Source of the DNA: Diphasiastrum complanatum
Lineage: Eukaryota > Streptophyta > Lycopodiopsida > Lycopodiales > Lycopodiaceae
Assembly (NCBI GenBank): GCA_029204225.1
Contig: CM055095.1
Location: forward strand, 38,425,305 to 38,489,304
Direction of reading: 5' to 3'
DNA length: 64,000 nt
Under the pieces are notes generated by a model. That model worked only from the letters and a program-made list of their open reading frames with translations, was not told the origin of the DNA and made no database searches. This document shows positions 1 to 11,897 of this stretch, piece after piece; the stretch's first letter is position 1; every line of letters starts with the position of its first letter. The translations under genes and the position numbers were made by a program.

Positions 1-450
1 GTATAATACCTGCTCAATTAAAGGAGAGAATGTATCTCGGACATACCCAACCCAGTCTTTTACATCCTTTTCGAAACTACCTAAAAGGAGTAGTGGAGGT
101 TCGCAAAGCGTCGTCTCTATATACTCTAAGATCTCATCTGTTGAGCCGCAAATCCTTTTCTCCCCATGCTGCAAAACAGGAAGTTTGCCTTTGGGACAAA
201 CCGGGGCCATCCACTCCTTGGTTTTGGCCTTCAAATCTTGAGAAGTTAGCCATGTTGGATTAACAGTAATGCCTTTGTGCTGCAGTGCAATTCTTATTCG
301 AGCAGTAAAAGGACAGAGCTCAAGTCCAAATAGCTGAAACCTATTCGAGAAGTCATATAGTGGAGATGAAGACGGTGCAACAGCAGCAGACAATTTCGAT
401 GTTTCATAGCTATCTGTGCTTCGGATACGCTTCGTCCAACATATTCCCAT
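1..450 (-). CDS. Glutathione S-transferase-like protein, first coding exon (partial)
   Basis: This frame starts at the ATG at 448-450 and stays open to the window edge. The best reading ends the exon at position 10, because GAGCAG is followed by GTATTA, a good splice donor (9 to 4), leaving 147 codons. An in-frame TAA lies six codons upstream of the ATG. Residues 38-120 look like the thioredoxin-fold N-terminal domain of GSTs: a Cys-type active site (C46-P-F-T, then R and a helix ending in HKG), a cis-proline region (KLPVLQHG, Pro91) and the glutathione-binding GSTDEI stretch. A CPF-type site is known in lambda, omega and DHAR-like classes, but I cannot assign the class. The first seven residues, MGICWTK, fit an N-myristoylation signal with a neighbouring Cys4. 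The C-terminal helical domain must lie outside the window. The family call is fairly sure; the function is not. Confidence 0.72.
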   Translation of the reverse strand, partial: MGICWTKRIRSTDSYETSKLSAAVAPSSSPLYDFSNRFQLFGLELCPFTARIRIALQHKGITVNPTWLTSQDLKAKTKEWMAPVCPKGKLPVLQHGEKRICGSTDEILEYIETTLCEPPLLLLGSFEKDVKDWVGYVRDTFSPLIEQVLY

Positions 451-865
451 TCTTATGTCAAATTATACTCCAAAAAATAAAGAGATTTATGATATTTTGT
501 ACAGTCTTCGGGTCTTGAATGATCAACAATGGCCAGCAGTAATCACAAGTCACATATCCCTTGCCAAGATTTGCATAGAAGGAGAAATTTCTGTCCTCAA
601 CAAGTTTGAAGGCAATGCCCAATATTCTCGAGGCTTCGTCTTTCAAATAATTATGTAGGTGATGCAGAACGTAGCTACACTCTGTCAAAATTTGCAAAAT
701 AGAGCAGTAACAAAAAATTCTAAGTGGTCAGGACGTCATGAATATTGACAGCAACAGAGTAGCGTGAAGTCTTGAACCCAAAGCATTCGAGCAGTTTCAT
801 TATTAATGATACATTATACACAACTACATTCTATACAACTACAGCAGTTTCATTATTAATGACAC
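451..865. other. Upstream region of the GST-like exon
   Basis: No coding signal was supported here. Frames of 79-80 codons exist on both strands but resemble no family and overlap each other. A stretch at about 795-835 and one at 845-865/951-985 share CATTATTAATGA(T/C)AC and ACAACTACA, so a short local duplication preceded the retroposon insertion at 866. Confidence 0.5.
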
Positions 866-950
866 CCAACGGGGGTTGTCTTAGTTGGTTAGCTTGACAT
901 CCAAAGTTTCTTTGGTCTCAGGTTCGAGCCTTCCCTTGGAAACCAAGAAG
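866..950 (+). mobile_element. Short tRNA-like retroposon with 15 bp target duplication
   Basis: An 85 bp body is flanked by perfect 15 bp direct repeats CATTATTAATGACAC (851-865 and 951-965). The body carries TTAGTTGGTTAG, which resembles a pol III A box, and GGTTCGAGCC, which resembles a B box, about 35 bp apart as in tRNA-derived SINEs. There is no A-rich tail and no complete cloverleaf, so it is not a functional tRNA gene. The target duplication length fits LINE-machinery retroposition. It may be a truncated SINE or a tRNA-derived retropseudogene. Confidence 0.7.
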
Positions 951-965
951 CATTATTAATGACAC

Positions 966-3060
966 GTTATATACAACTACAGACTCTCCTAAAGATTCTG
1001 TACCGTAAGCCCTGAATATTGACAAACAGAGAAGTATGACTTGAAATATTCAACCAACTTCAAGATTAATGATACAATATATACATCTATAGCGAATGGA
1101 CATTCATAAAACATTTGTAAAGACAAGCAAGCAGGCCACAATCATTTGAATGATAAGAAGCTGCCACTACTCAAGCATTGTTGAAAAACCTAGTTAACAG
1201 CAAAGCGAGACCATTATGTAATGATCCCGAGCTCCTTAAGATTCTATTTCAAGTAATATCAAACGAAAGAAAAACGGTAGCTACCTTTGCCGGAGATTTT
1301 AAACCCGATAGATTCAGCTTCAAATATCACGACAAGCATTCAGAATGTCAGTAATAGTACATAGCATTATATGCATTCAAGATCAGAGAGATGGATCAAA
1401 GCTTCCAAAAAACGCAGAGTCTTAAGTCTGACATGCACAGGCAGCAGATTTAAAGCATTTTCTGATTCGTCTCTTTTGAGTAGGGATTGCAGACATCCAC
1501 GAAGCACATGGCAATCTCTGCGCCGGACAAGCAGAGGACGTGGATCGAGAAAAGTGAGGCGCAAATTGAGAAACGGTCCTTTCTCATCTCATCTGGACCA
1601 ACGATCCATCCGTCCGTCCATGTCAAGAAATCCGTTACAGATAGATTGGTGAATGTTCTTCTTGAATGTTGCTGTTGATAATACGGTCGTTACTTTTGTT
1701 TTTCAAAAACAAGATGATGATGATGATGATGAGATGATGGTGCCCAATTTCAGTCCATGGAGCACATGAAGATTTCATGGGCCCAAATACTCACATGCTC
1801 CAAATGCTTCCTCTTAAGGCCCACCATTAGATCAATATTGAGACCACTAAATTGCTATGAACTAGATAATAGTTGTTTGGAGCAGCTCCATTGTAATATG
1901 AGTTATTATATATTATAGATTTTCGTTGTTTGGAAGTTGGAACAACGTATTTCCATTGCCCTGCAATGTGCTAAGGCCCTATCAATCCTGCAACGGGCGA
2001 CGGTGGCTGGGTCTGCTACATCTCATCTCCCTTCATTAGTCGACTCACCACCTCTTCACTTTTCTGATCTGTTGCAGTCAATTGGCAGACTCCCACTGAC
2101 ATCATCATAGTTTATGCACTTTTATTTTTAATGCAAGGATCTGGATTAATCTTAGCTTTACTGCAAGTTTCGCTCTTGTTTGAGCTTACTTTTGCTTAAA
2201 CTTTCCCTTCGGGGTGTATATATATATATCATTTTCATCAGTGTACCTACTAGTTTTTTCTATGAATAAATGCACCAGGGTATCACTTATAGATACTCGT
2301 TGTTTGGAGCTCCATTGTAATATGAGTTATTATATCCTTAGCATGGACAGACAAACACCCATTATCGTACATATGTGTGTCATAAAAATCTAAAAACATT
2401 TACGTATAATTTTCAAGATTCCATCAATTATTCCATCCATGAAAGCTAAGTATTTCCAAGACTTCCATAAGTATTTTCAAGATTCCATGTGAAGCTTATG
2501 TATTTTTAAGTTAAATATTTTCAAGATTTCATTCATGAGATTTTTCTATTTTGAGGGATGAAAATTACAACCAATTGAATTCAAAAAAAAAAAGGAGGCC
2601 CCATTATCATGCCCTAGGTAATGTTGGTCCCCAAACTCAATTTGGGCCGATGATCTACGAAAGATTTGAGCATAAACACACTATAAGAATTTCTCAATTG
2701 CACTTCTTCATGCTTCACGATGTTGTGGCAATTTCAAGTTTCTTGTGTATTTCACATTGTTTTAAGAGTTTCTCAAGCACGTTCCTCAACTACACACGCT
2801 TCATGTGCTAACTAGGAATGAACTAGGAATACATCACTTTCTCATTGGTACGTATTGAGTGCACGTGGTTATATGTTGTTGGCTTTGAGCCATAACTTGC
2901 CAACCCATGAGTACTATAGAGACTTTGTGTAAGTTAATGATAGATGCTTTCAAATCCTTAACCATGCATTATTTTTGCATGTAGGATTGTGGATCTCAAA
3001 TTCATTGTATGTGCACGCGCGCGCGCGAGCGTGTGTTCATCTTGCAAGTCTTAGGTTGCA
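966..3060. other. Intergenic region, no gene recognised
   Basis: It holds a short imperfect (GAT)n tract (about 1711-1737), a TA run near 2217-2229, and an A run near 2581-2592. Short ORFs near 1370-1680 overlap on opposite strands and match no family. The stretch 1490-1680, read on the minus strand, could be a 5' leader exon of the GST-like gene, but nothing proves it. Confidence 0.5.
2410..2535. repeat. Degenerate minisatellite, TTTCAAGATTCCAT-type units
   Basis: Four or five imperfect units of about 25-35 bp contain (T)TTC(C/A)AAGA(C/T)TTCCAT, each followed by AAGTATTT or AAGCTTATGTATTT. The repetition is visible by eye. No function is apparent. Confidence 0.5.
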
Positions 3061-3068
3061 TGCATGTG

Positions 3069-3133
<65 letters not shown>
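3012..3133. repeat. (CG)n patch followed by a (GA)n microsatellite
   Basis: A short alternating CG patch (about 3016-3028) is followed by an uninterrupted (GA)n tract from about 3073 to 3133. ORFs made of alternating Arg-Glu or Ser-Leu in such tracts here and elsewhere in the window are artefacts. Confidence 0.95.
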
Positions 3134-3136
<3 letters not shown>

Positions 3137-3737
3137 GTTTGACTACTTATTAGCACTTCTAAGAATCGATTAGTGGAAGTCTTTGTCAATGCTTGCCAAA
3201 ATCCTATCATCTAGTAAAGTCATTGAAAAGCTTGATTCTAAATTGTCGTAGATAGAGATGGCGGAGGAGAAAAGTGGCGGAAAAATAAGCAAAGAGATGG
3301 AAATGATTGATGACAAAAGGCTGGACAAAACACAAATAAAACAATCTTGCAAGAGGCCTCATCTCTTCAAGAGAGCTTTGCCACTGGTGACACTCCTCAA
3401 ATTGACAACTTCTCCCCTAAAAACACTAGTCTTCATCTAGAAAAGAGAAAAATGAGTGTCTTGAGAAGTCCCTTGAGCTTCACAATCTATTAGTGCAAGT
3501 TCTTTTTCTTTTCCCTACACAATGTTGAACACTATTAAAATCTAGCAAAGATATTAGATGAAACCTCCTTGCGGACGAGATACAAAAAAAACATTGCAAT
3601 AATGGTCGTCAATTGAATATGCAAATGTCAATGAATTGTAACATCGGTTGAGTTTTTATCTCTCTCAAAAAATTTACCTTTATTGATATAAGATTCTGAA
3701 CAAATGTACATCTAGTTGTGATTAAAGCATCAAGTGC
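3134..3737. other. No gene recognised
   Basis: Only short unrelated frames are present, such as a 60-codon frame at 3258-3440 rich in Lys and Glu. No motif or splice structure supports a gene. Confidence 0.45.
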
Positions 3738-4120
3738 TTAGGAAGATAGTGAAAAGCTTTCAAACCAATCCCCTTTTCCGGTCACGTGTCTTGTAGCACC
3801 CGAGTCAACGAACCATCTTATGCCATTATCACTTTGCAAAGCCAATGCTAATGAGAAAACATTAGTCTCATCCTCCTCTATATCTTCTTCAACTAAATTA
3901 CCTTGTTGCTTCACTTTCCCTTGCTTGATATCTGCCTTCTGTTTGTAACATTTCCTCACCTAATGGCCTTGCTTGTGGCAATAATAGCATTTGTCTTTTT
4001 TCTTCTTTGGCTTCAAAAATGACTCTCCCCTGATCTTCATCATCTTTGACCTTCTTTGGAATTTGCTTTCAACCCTTTTGCCCTTGGCTAGCAATCTGAT
4101 CTTCTTGTGTGGCTTGTCAT
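3738..4120 (-). pseudogene. Ty1/copia fragment: gag zinc knuckle and protease start
   Basis: Reading from about 4120 down to 3738, a basic Lys-rich stretch leads to a CCHC knuckle beginning CYYCHKQGH, then a short acidic linker, then WFVDSGATRHVTG, the aspartic protease active site (DSG) of copia polyproteins. The knuckle is broken by an in-frame TAG directly after its His. Everything downstream (integrase, RT, RNase H) is absent. It abuts the (GA)n tract at 4164. A remnant of a third copia family, distinct from elements E and F by its knuckle sequence. Confidence 0.8.
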
Positions 4121-4161
4121 GATTTTATTGTTGAAATCAGAGCATACAACAGATATTCAAG

Positions 4162-5560
<1,399 letters not shown>

Positions 5561-5689
5561 ACCCGTTCATATGATATAGTAGAAGACCTTGTCTCCAGAA
5601 TGCCCAATATAACTTTTAAATAGTTATTAGAGGATAATCAGTATTATAAGAAAGAAATTAAGCCATTTTTGGAAAGGAAAAAGAAATGA

Positions 5690-6140
5690 AAAACGAAGTT
5701 ACCATTAGTCAATGTAGGATTAGTTAACTACAGTGATGAAGGTCAACCCGAGATTCAGGTAGTAATCAATGGCTGTATTTTAGATAGTGTGTCCATAGAT
5801 TTTGGATCTAGCATAAACATAATGACTGAAGAAACAACATACGAGTTAGACATTCACCATAGAATAGCACCCACATGAAACATTAAGATTAGCTAATGCA
5901 ACTAGAAGATCACCGATAGGAGAATTGTCCCAAGTGACAGTCCATATTGGAGACCATAAGTTCCTAAAAGATTTTATTATATTAAGGACTACAAGAGAAT
6001 CGTCATATAAAGTATTATTAGGATGACCATGGCTCTACCAGGCCGATGTCATAACCCATTGGAAGAAGAAGGAGATTACCTCCAGAGATCAGATCGAAAC
6101 ACAGACGGGGAAAAGTCATAAAAGAATTACGATATTTTGG
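5690..6140 (+). pseudogene. Element A: aspartic protease, degenerate
   Basis: After a frame change near 5688 the sequence encodes a retroviral-type protease: VSIDFGSSINIM (5788-5826), where the usual DSGSS has become DFGSS, and about 75 codons later KVLLG*PWLYQAD, the conserved C-terminal ILG(R)PWL block with TGA at the Arg position. The substituted active site and stops mean it cannot be functional. Confidence 0.78.
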
Positions 6141-6228
6141 GAGACACCTACATCATCCTCAAGTTTTACTTCAGAGGATAAGGTGAGACACCTACATCAT
6201 CCTCGAGTTATACTTCAGAGGATGAAGG
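6141..6228 (+). repeat. 44 bp tandem duplication inside element A
   Basis: Two adjacent copies (6141-6184 and 6185-6228) begin GAGACACCTACATCATCCTC and end in TCAGAGGAT(A/G)AGG-type sequence. They differ at only a few bases. They sit where RT and RNase H should be, between protease and the RNase H-integrase linker. Confidence 0.85.
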
Positions 6229-7580
6229 ACTTCAGTTCGTAGGGACTGAGGAAGGGGAGAGATTTGTTAGATTAAGTATACCTGATGAATTTCCCAATGA
6301 ACATATAATGCGTATTCAATAGGAAACATCAATTTATATGGATATTATTAACTTTTTACTAGACCAGATTTATCCTGAACATTTTAATAAACAACAAAAA
6401 AATGTTTTCCTTTCAAAAGTAGGACCTTATATGATTATAAATAAAATATTGTATAAATTAGGAGCTGACAATAGCCTTCGCCGATGTTTAGAACCAATCG
6501 AGACGACCATTGTAATAAGTGCATCAGCATGAGGAACATTTGGGGGGTCACTATGCTCTTAAAAATACTGCAAGCAATATCCTTAATGCTAAATATTGGT
6601 GGCCTACCGTCTATAGAGATGTTAAAATATTCATTCAGAAATGTGATGCGTGTCAGAGGATGGGGAAACCCAGCTTCGTGACACATTGGTCGCTTACTCC
6701 AATTATTCCCTTAGCACCTTTTGAGAAGTGGGGGATAGATTTTGTATGGCCTATCAAACCAATCACGAGTAAAACTCGTTGACGATACATTCTTGTTGCT
6801 ACGGACTATGCTACCAAGATGGTAGAGACCGAAGCCACAGTTAAAAAAAATGCTAAAATTATAGCAAAGTTTTTATTCCAAAACATTATCACACATTATG
6901 GATGTCCCTTAGAACTCGTTAGCGATAGGAGAACCAATTTTCTTAATCAGACCATCAGGCCATGTTGTCATACTTTTCCATTACACATCGCCAAACCACT
7001 GCACATAATCCAAAAGCGAATGGGCTTACGGAGTGGGCAAACAAAATTTTGTGTAAAATTTTGAATAAAGTAATGGAAACGCATTCTTCTAATTGGGATC
7101 AGAAGCTACCATCTGTCTTATGGGCATACAGAACTACCGAAAAGATTACAACTAGGTAGACTTCATACTATCTTGTGTATGGAATGCATCCCATATTACC
7201 AATAGAATTCAAAGTTCCGACGTTTCGCATTAGTAATGAAGAGCGAATGGATGAACACGATAGTCTCCGGGAGCGATATCTTTCATACAACTGGAGGAGG
7301 ATCGTTGTCTTTCATTAATTGAGACTGAATGAGTTTAGAATAAAAGAAAAGAAATTTTCGATCAATCTATTAAAAAAATAAAAATAAAACGAGAGGACTA
7401 CGTGCTTCTGTATGATAACAGACACATGTTGTTTCTTGGGAAATTACATACCAGATGGATGAGACCTTACAAAGTCATATAAGTTTTTAGCAATAGATCA
7501 CTTCAGTTAGCCGATCTTAAAGGACATTTACTTGATACTCGAGTAAATGGCTCAAGAGTGAAGCGCTACTATGACTATTT
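6229..7580 (+). pseudogene. Element A: integrase with linker and C-terminal domain
   Basis: The part from 6338 matches the gypsy linker between RNase H and integrase. It is followed by the HHCC zinc-binding domain (HEEHLGGHY then CDACQ, about 6522-6655), then the catalytic core: Asp in KWGIDFVWP (about 6728), Asp in SDRRTNF (about 6924) and Glu in NGLTEWANK (about 7023-7047). The tail includes a GPY/F-like region and ends near LLDTRVNGSRVKRYY (about 7526-7573). RT and RNase H are entirely missing. Several stops are TAG or TGA at former CAG or CGA codons, and at least two frameshifts occur. The sequence resembles the Tat/Athila side of plant gypsy elements. Confidence 0.82.
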
Positions 7581-8400
7581 TCCAATAAATATGACAAGTT
7601 CAGAAATTTGCAAAATTTTTGATACTATTCACATTTTATCCAGTTTGAAAAAGTCGTCATCTTTGGTCCAATAATTTCCACCATATGTTTGTAACGAAAT
7701 TTGTGATACTATTTACATTTCATTCAATTAATTGTTTGTCAATCCATCACCTTCGCGAAATGCGCGAAAAAGGTGACACCTTTTGTTGATACTTTATTGT
7801 TGAGTCTGTACCTTCAAAACAAAGGACACGTTTTCATTAAATATTTGTCTAATCTGCCGGTATATCATCAATATACCAAAAACCTCAAACACTTTTGTTT
7901 TTTTGCCACCTCTTTTCCATCACTCTTGCTTTCTGATTTCGTGAACTTTTATGATCAAACTCTCTTCCGCCATTGCTAGTTTATCACTACTATCGTGATG
8001 ATGATTGTGTTCAAAACGCACAAACCAGTCTTGCCGGTTTTACAACCATTAGCCATACAAGCATGGATTGAAGGACTTCTCCAATTCGATCCATCAATAA
8101 TTCTTACATATGTGTGCCATGAGCTGATCTAAAATCTGAACGAGACAGAGGAGAGACATATTTCTACCATTGTCCGAAATCAAGAGATTATTATTACAAA
8201 AAGCTTTTATTGTCGTGCCTTAGGTTTGCCTATGGACGACAGTATACCTGTTACCAAGCCCGACTTTATCATTGAGAGCAGAGTTTTTCAGGAAGACCAA
8301 TGGTGAAATGATTTGGTCAAGGTCTATGATTATAAAGGTTACTTTATCTTCCAAGCTCTTAGGATAATAGTAAGCACTCAGATCAGACAGCAACTAGCAA
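7581..8400 (+). pseudogene. Element A: spacer and remnant of downstream reading frame
   Basis: A non-coding spacer (7581 to about 7995) includes ACCTTCGCGAAATGCGCGA (from about 7750), a short inverted CG-rich motif. A broken frame starts near ATGATGATTG (about 7999) and runs to about 8395. It contains the block SFYCRALGLPMDD, preceded by a Val/Ile-rich helix. This resembles the plant transposon protein domain often found downstream of integrase in Tat/Athila elements (putative match to PF20167, from memory). It occupies the same place as the long downstream frames of elements B and C. Confidence 0.55.
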
Positions 8401-9652
8401 ATATATTCATCAAACAAAATCGAATTGACTAATGATTTCTCTTAATCGAACACAGAGAATTAGTTCTTATCACAGGAAGCAAGCAGAACAAAGCATCAGT
8501 CAAGTTCGTTATATGAACACATAGCTCATTCAGAATTGAGAGTAGTTCAGCTTATGGTTATGCTTAACAACTTCGGCTAATTCCCTGCACACATTAGTTA
8601 GAATTGTCGCTCTTTGGTGATGTCTGAAAATCCAAGTTAGAGTAACTGAAATTCAGTAAGAAATGAAAAGTATGTGTGACGCAGACAAACAAGTATCACA
8701 AACAGTTACAGATTGTTCAGAGTGTATTCGCTCAATTGATAAGAAGTAATGCTGTAAGAGATGGTAGAGGGAAAGAATGCTCGAGCTTATAGAAACTGGC
8801 TCTCTTCTCTCTATTGATACTCAAATCTGTGCGTCTGTACAATGGCACGAAGTGTCGACCTTATAGGAACGATCACTGGCCTGAACGACGTTCACCAACC
8901 ATTAAGATGTCGGTTGGGATCCGCTAATGTGTCTCTATAGAACGTCGCACAAAACGTCGCGAGTTTTAACTTAAAAGTGAATTTACAAGATGCAAATAGG
9001 CCTTTACATGAATTTAGGCACTATAGCATATTTACATGTATAAAAATTAAAAAAAATCACAATATAAAACAATGACTTTGGATAATGTGGGATCATGAGG
9101 CTCCACAGTCAATCTTCCAACTTGACATTCCAAATAAGGTCCAATAATTTATTGAACATCCTTTTGAATCTCACTTCAACCATCATAATCTAGAACAAGA
9201 ACTACATAAATGCCTTAATTTGATCAATGGACAAGCACCTATGGATCATCAAATCGAAAATAATGCTATGCTTAGAAAAGCCTTACTACTGCAACGATAG
9301 TAGCCAAGGTTTAGGTAACTCACCCACACAACTCCCATCAACCAAAACTTTAACAAAAAGAACAAATCTTTAGACAATGGAGAGAAGGTATTAGTTTGAA
9401 TGCATTATCCATAGTTTTAGTTAGAGCTGAACAATGATTAAGTACCCTCAAGATGGCACTTGAGGAAACTACAAGACAGTGGAGGCAGATTAAGATAGGC
9501 AAAACGAGCGCCTAGTCTCGTTGAGACGACCCCCCCCCCAAAATAAATACAACTTAAAATTTACAATTAACAGATTCCACTGAATGCAGATGAGATTGCT
9601 CTGAGACTTCCAGGTGCTATTTCTTGTAGACTGCTCCTCAACGATGATGAGA
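8401..9652. other. No gene recognised
   Basis: AT-rich sequence, probably the decayed 3' end and LTR of element A. No second copy of it exists in the window, so LTR borders cannot be set. A run of 10 C lies near 9531-9540. The last 100 bp is the likely 3' UTR of the DnaJ gene, which is read on the minus strand. Confidence 0.4.
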
Positions 9653-10321
9653 TCAGACTGCTGCAGCCGGTTGCAATTCGGTGTCAGATATGACAGAATT
9701 ATCCTCCGGCTCCATCCTCTGTCTCATTCTAGCTCCCCACGATGACCCTCGTAATACGTGCACTTGCCTATCTGCTGTTTGGGCCTTCTTCCTCAGCCCG
9801 CTGAGCTGATCCGCCCATTGGCCTCGGTTTATTTGTGCTGACGCAGTTTGCCACCTTGTGGGTGTCCCTTTGTTAGCCTTAGCGAATGCAAAGTTGGCCC
9901 ACCGGGGACTCATGAGTTGCTCGTCATACTGAAATCTTAGATGGGCATCTGAAAGAGTTTGGTAAGCCTCCTTTATCTTGATGAAGCGAGTTGTGGCCTC
10001 GGCTGCATCAGTTGATGAGCATAAATCTGGATGATGCTGGAGGGCTAACTGGCGGAACGCAGATTTGATCTCTAGCACTCCCACATCCTGCTGGATTCCC
10101 AGAATATCGTAGAGGGTAGGAATGTGAGAAACTTCACTCTCACTGGCCGAAGCATAAGCATTAAAGCGTAAACGTCTGCAATTCCTAACAAAAATGCTCC
10201 TCTTAATAAGGAAACGTTTGGTAGAGTTGGTATTCGAGAAAAATAAGGCGGAGGATGGATAGACGTTAAGCGATTGACATGCAATTGTGGATGTCAGAGT
10301 GGTACAAGCAGCTAGTGCCAT
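9653..10321 (-). CDS. Chloroplast-type J-domain (DnaJ) protein
   Basis: An intact intronless frame of 222 codons. Residues 1 to about 55 are rich in Ser/Thr, Arg and hydrophobics, poor in acidic residues, and look like a chloroplast transit peptide. Residues 67-135 form a J-domain: PTLYDILGI start, helix II ending in the HPD motif at residues 97-99 (LQHHPDL), and helix III KIKEAYQTLSDAHLRFQYD. No Gly/Phe region and no zinc-finger domain follow, so it is a small type III J-protein of the plastid DnaJ20 kind. J-proteins stimulate the ATPase of Hsp70 partners and deliver clients. The C-terminal 85 residues are basic and then acidic, without a domain I recognise. No clear TATA box was found close upstream (above 10321). 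It is the only complete single-frame host gene in the window. Confidence 0.92.
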   Translation of the reverse strand: MALAACTTLTSTIACQSLNVYPSSALFFSNTNSTKRFLIKRSIFVRNCRRLRFNAYASASESEVSHIPTLYDILGIQQDVGVLEIKSAFRQLALQHHPDLCSSTDAAEATTRFIKIKEAYQTLSDAHLRFQYDEQLMSPRWANFAFAKANKGTPTRWQTASAQINRGQWADQLSGLRKKAQTADRQVHVLRGSSWGARMRQRMEPEDNSVISDTELQPAAAV

Positions 10322-11147
10322 GTTAATGGTTTTTGCTGCTCTGGGATAACAACCGTTTGAAGTTAATTACATCTAGCCAACGTTTCTCACCAAGACTAAC
10401 CAACACTGGTGCACATTTCGAAGACCATTACGCCCCAGGAAATCTTTGATTCCACAAACTGGCTGCAGATGATGAGAAAGTTGAGAAGCAAAAGCAGAAG
10501 GAGAAGAGGTTATGTATGCAGGCATGCATGCAGGAAACTAAGAGACAAGACAAGACTTGACAAAGTAGTGTCATTATGCAGCATGCAGCCTAGAAGGTAG
10601 AGACGACTTGACAAAGTACTGGCTTGTGAGACTTTTTGTTTCTATGTTATAAATAGTATATGATTATGGTCATGGTAAACTTGCTATACATAATAAGCTT
10701 TTGTATACTTTATTCACCCACATGCAGACTCCGGGTCAAATTCACAATGGTGACCATGCCAATCGCTCTTAAATCAATTTTCAAACCAACATCATTGGAA
10801 AGGGAGGAGTGTATTGTTCACCTTGGCAAAGGGTGCAATTATTGTAGAAGATAGTTTGTTACTATGTAGGAGTAGATTCTTAATTTATGATGAGGTTGTG
10901 TAGACTTTACACACCCACGTATAACCGATACACACCGGGTCAAATTTGCTATGTTGATGACGCCAAATGCTCTTAAATTAGTTTCAAGCCAACATCATTG
11001 AAAAATAAGGATTGTATTATTTACCTTTGACTGTTATACTCTTATGTAATGTATCTAATGGCATAGAAGACACAATCACGTAGATCATGCTACTTTAATT
11101 ATGCTATAGACCATTAGATGATGGTGGGCCTATTCAGCCATTAAATA
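10322..11147. repeat. Upstream region of DnaJ gene with a diverged ~150 bp duplication
   Basis: Two diverged copies of the same sequence lie at about 10701-10850 and 10899-11040. They share CACCCAC, CCGGGTCAAATT, ATGCTCTTAAAT and CCAACATCATTG in the same order. No gene is visible. The first 300 bp upstream of the DnaJ start probably contain its promoter, but I can point to no element with confidence. Confidence 0.55.
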
Positions 11148-11365
11148 ACCTCATCCATGAAGAATACACAATGCTTTCACCAAACTTAGTCTTAGCAAGG
11201 AATAATCTCATCCATGAAAAATACACAATGCTTCCACCACCCTTAGTCTTAACAAAGAATAAGCTCATCCATGAAAAACATAGTGGTTCCACCACTCTTA
11301 TTTAAAGTTCATCCATGATAAATACACCTAGGAATAATCTCTTCTATAAAAAACACGCAATGTTG
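11148..11365. repeat. Minisatellite of ~58 bp units (CTCATCCATGAAAAATACACAATG)
   Basis: Two good tandem units (about 11148-11207 and 11208-11265) and three shorter or diverged ones follow each other. Each begins AAnCTCATCCATGA and continues with AATACACAATGCTT and a CCACC(A/C)nCTTAGTCTTA segment. They lie next to a CACTA fragment, so they could be subterminal repeats of that transposon, but no transposon end was found. Confidence 0.65.
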
Positions 11366-11385
11366 TAACGAAAGAGAGAATACAT

Positions 11386-11760
11386 TCAAATAATATCTCT
11401 AAATTTGACCTTGTGAATAAAAATCAATGTAAATTTCACAAGAGTATGAAAAAACAAATGTATCGCTTGATATGTCCAAAGCTTGGTAGAGTCAATGGCA
11501 AAATAACCACTCTCATCTTTCCTGACAGTTGTATTGGGACCATTGCAAATAACTTTAAACCATTTGACATCAAATATGAAAAAGCTGAATTGTCTAAATC
11601 CAACTTCGAGGATGTCATTGATTGTCCCACAATAATTAAGACTTTGAGAAGAGAGTAAATTGGTGTCTGTCATGCTTGCTCGACTCTCTTGGGTAAAATT
11701 TGCTATGACTCCACAATCGTACGTATTTATTTTTTTGTCAATGCGCTCCGTATGAAAGTG
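11386..11760 (-). pseudogene. CACTA transposase fragment, DUF4216-type domain
   Basis: The minus strand encodes a block parallel to the better preserved copy at 20040-20380: a YDCGVIANF start, then a LNYCGTINDI element, then FDVKWFKV(I/V)C(N/R)GPN followed by SGYFAIDS. This order (short N-terminal block, hydrophobic strand, VKWF motif, pattern G[YF]FAIDS) is that of the DUF4216 domain found in CACTA (En/Spm) TNP2 transposases. The frame is open from 11673 to 11386, but the rest of the gene is absent. Confidence 0.72.
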
Positions 11761-11897
11761 TCATCCACGCGTCCACAGTGCATTGTATTTTTTATATTGA
11801 ACGAAATAGAACCAAATGTGTTAGGGATACAACAAACATGTACAAAATTGCACTTACAAATGTTTAAAATGTGAATGATGATCATTCTTGTCCCTTA

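Noticed and set aside
458-697. A 79-codon minus-strand frame upstream of the GST-like exon
   Set aside because: It matches no family, is in another frame than the GST-like exon, and lacks convincing splice sites.
866-950. A functional tRNA gene
   Set aside because: Only A- and B-box-like pieces are present; acceptor and anticodon stems cannot be formed, and flanking target duplications show it is a retroposon.
1367-1678. Small overlapping frames as a host gene
   Set aside because: Three frames overlap on both strands with no family signature; at best part of a 5' leader.
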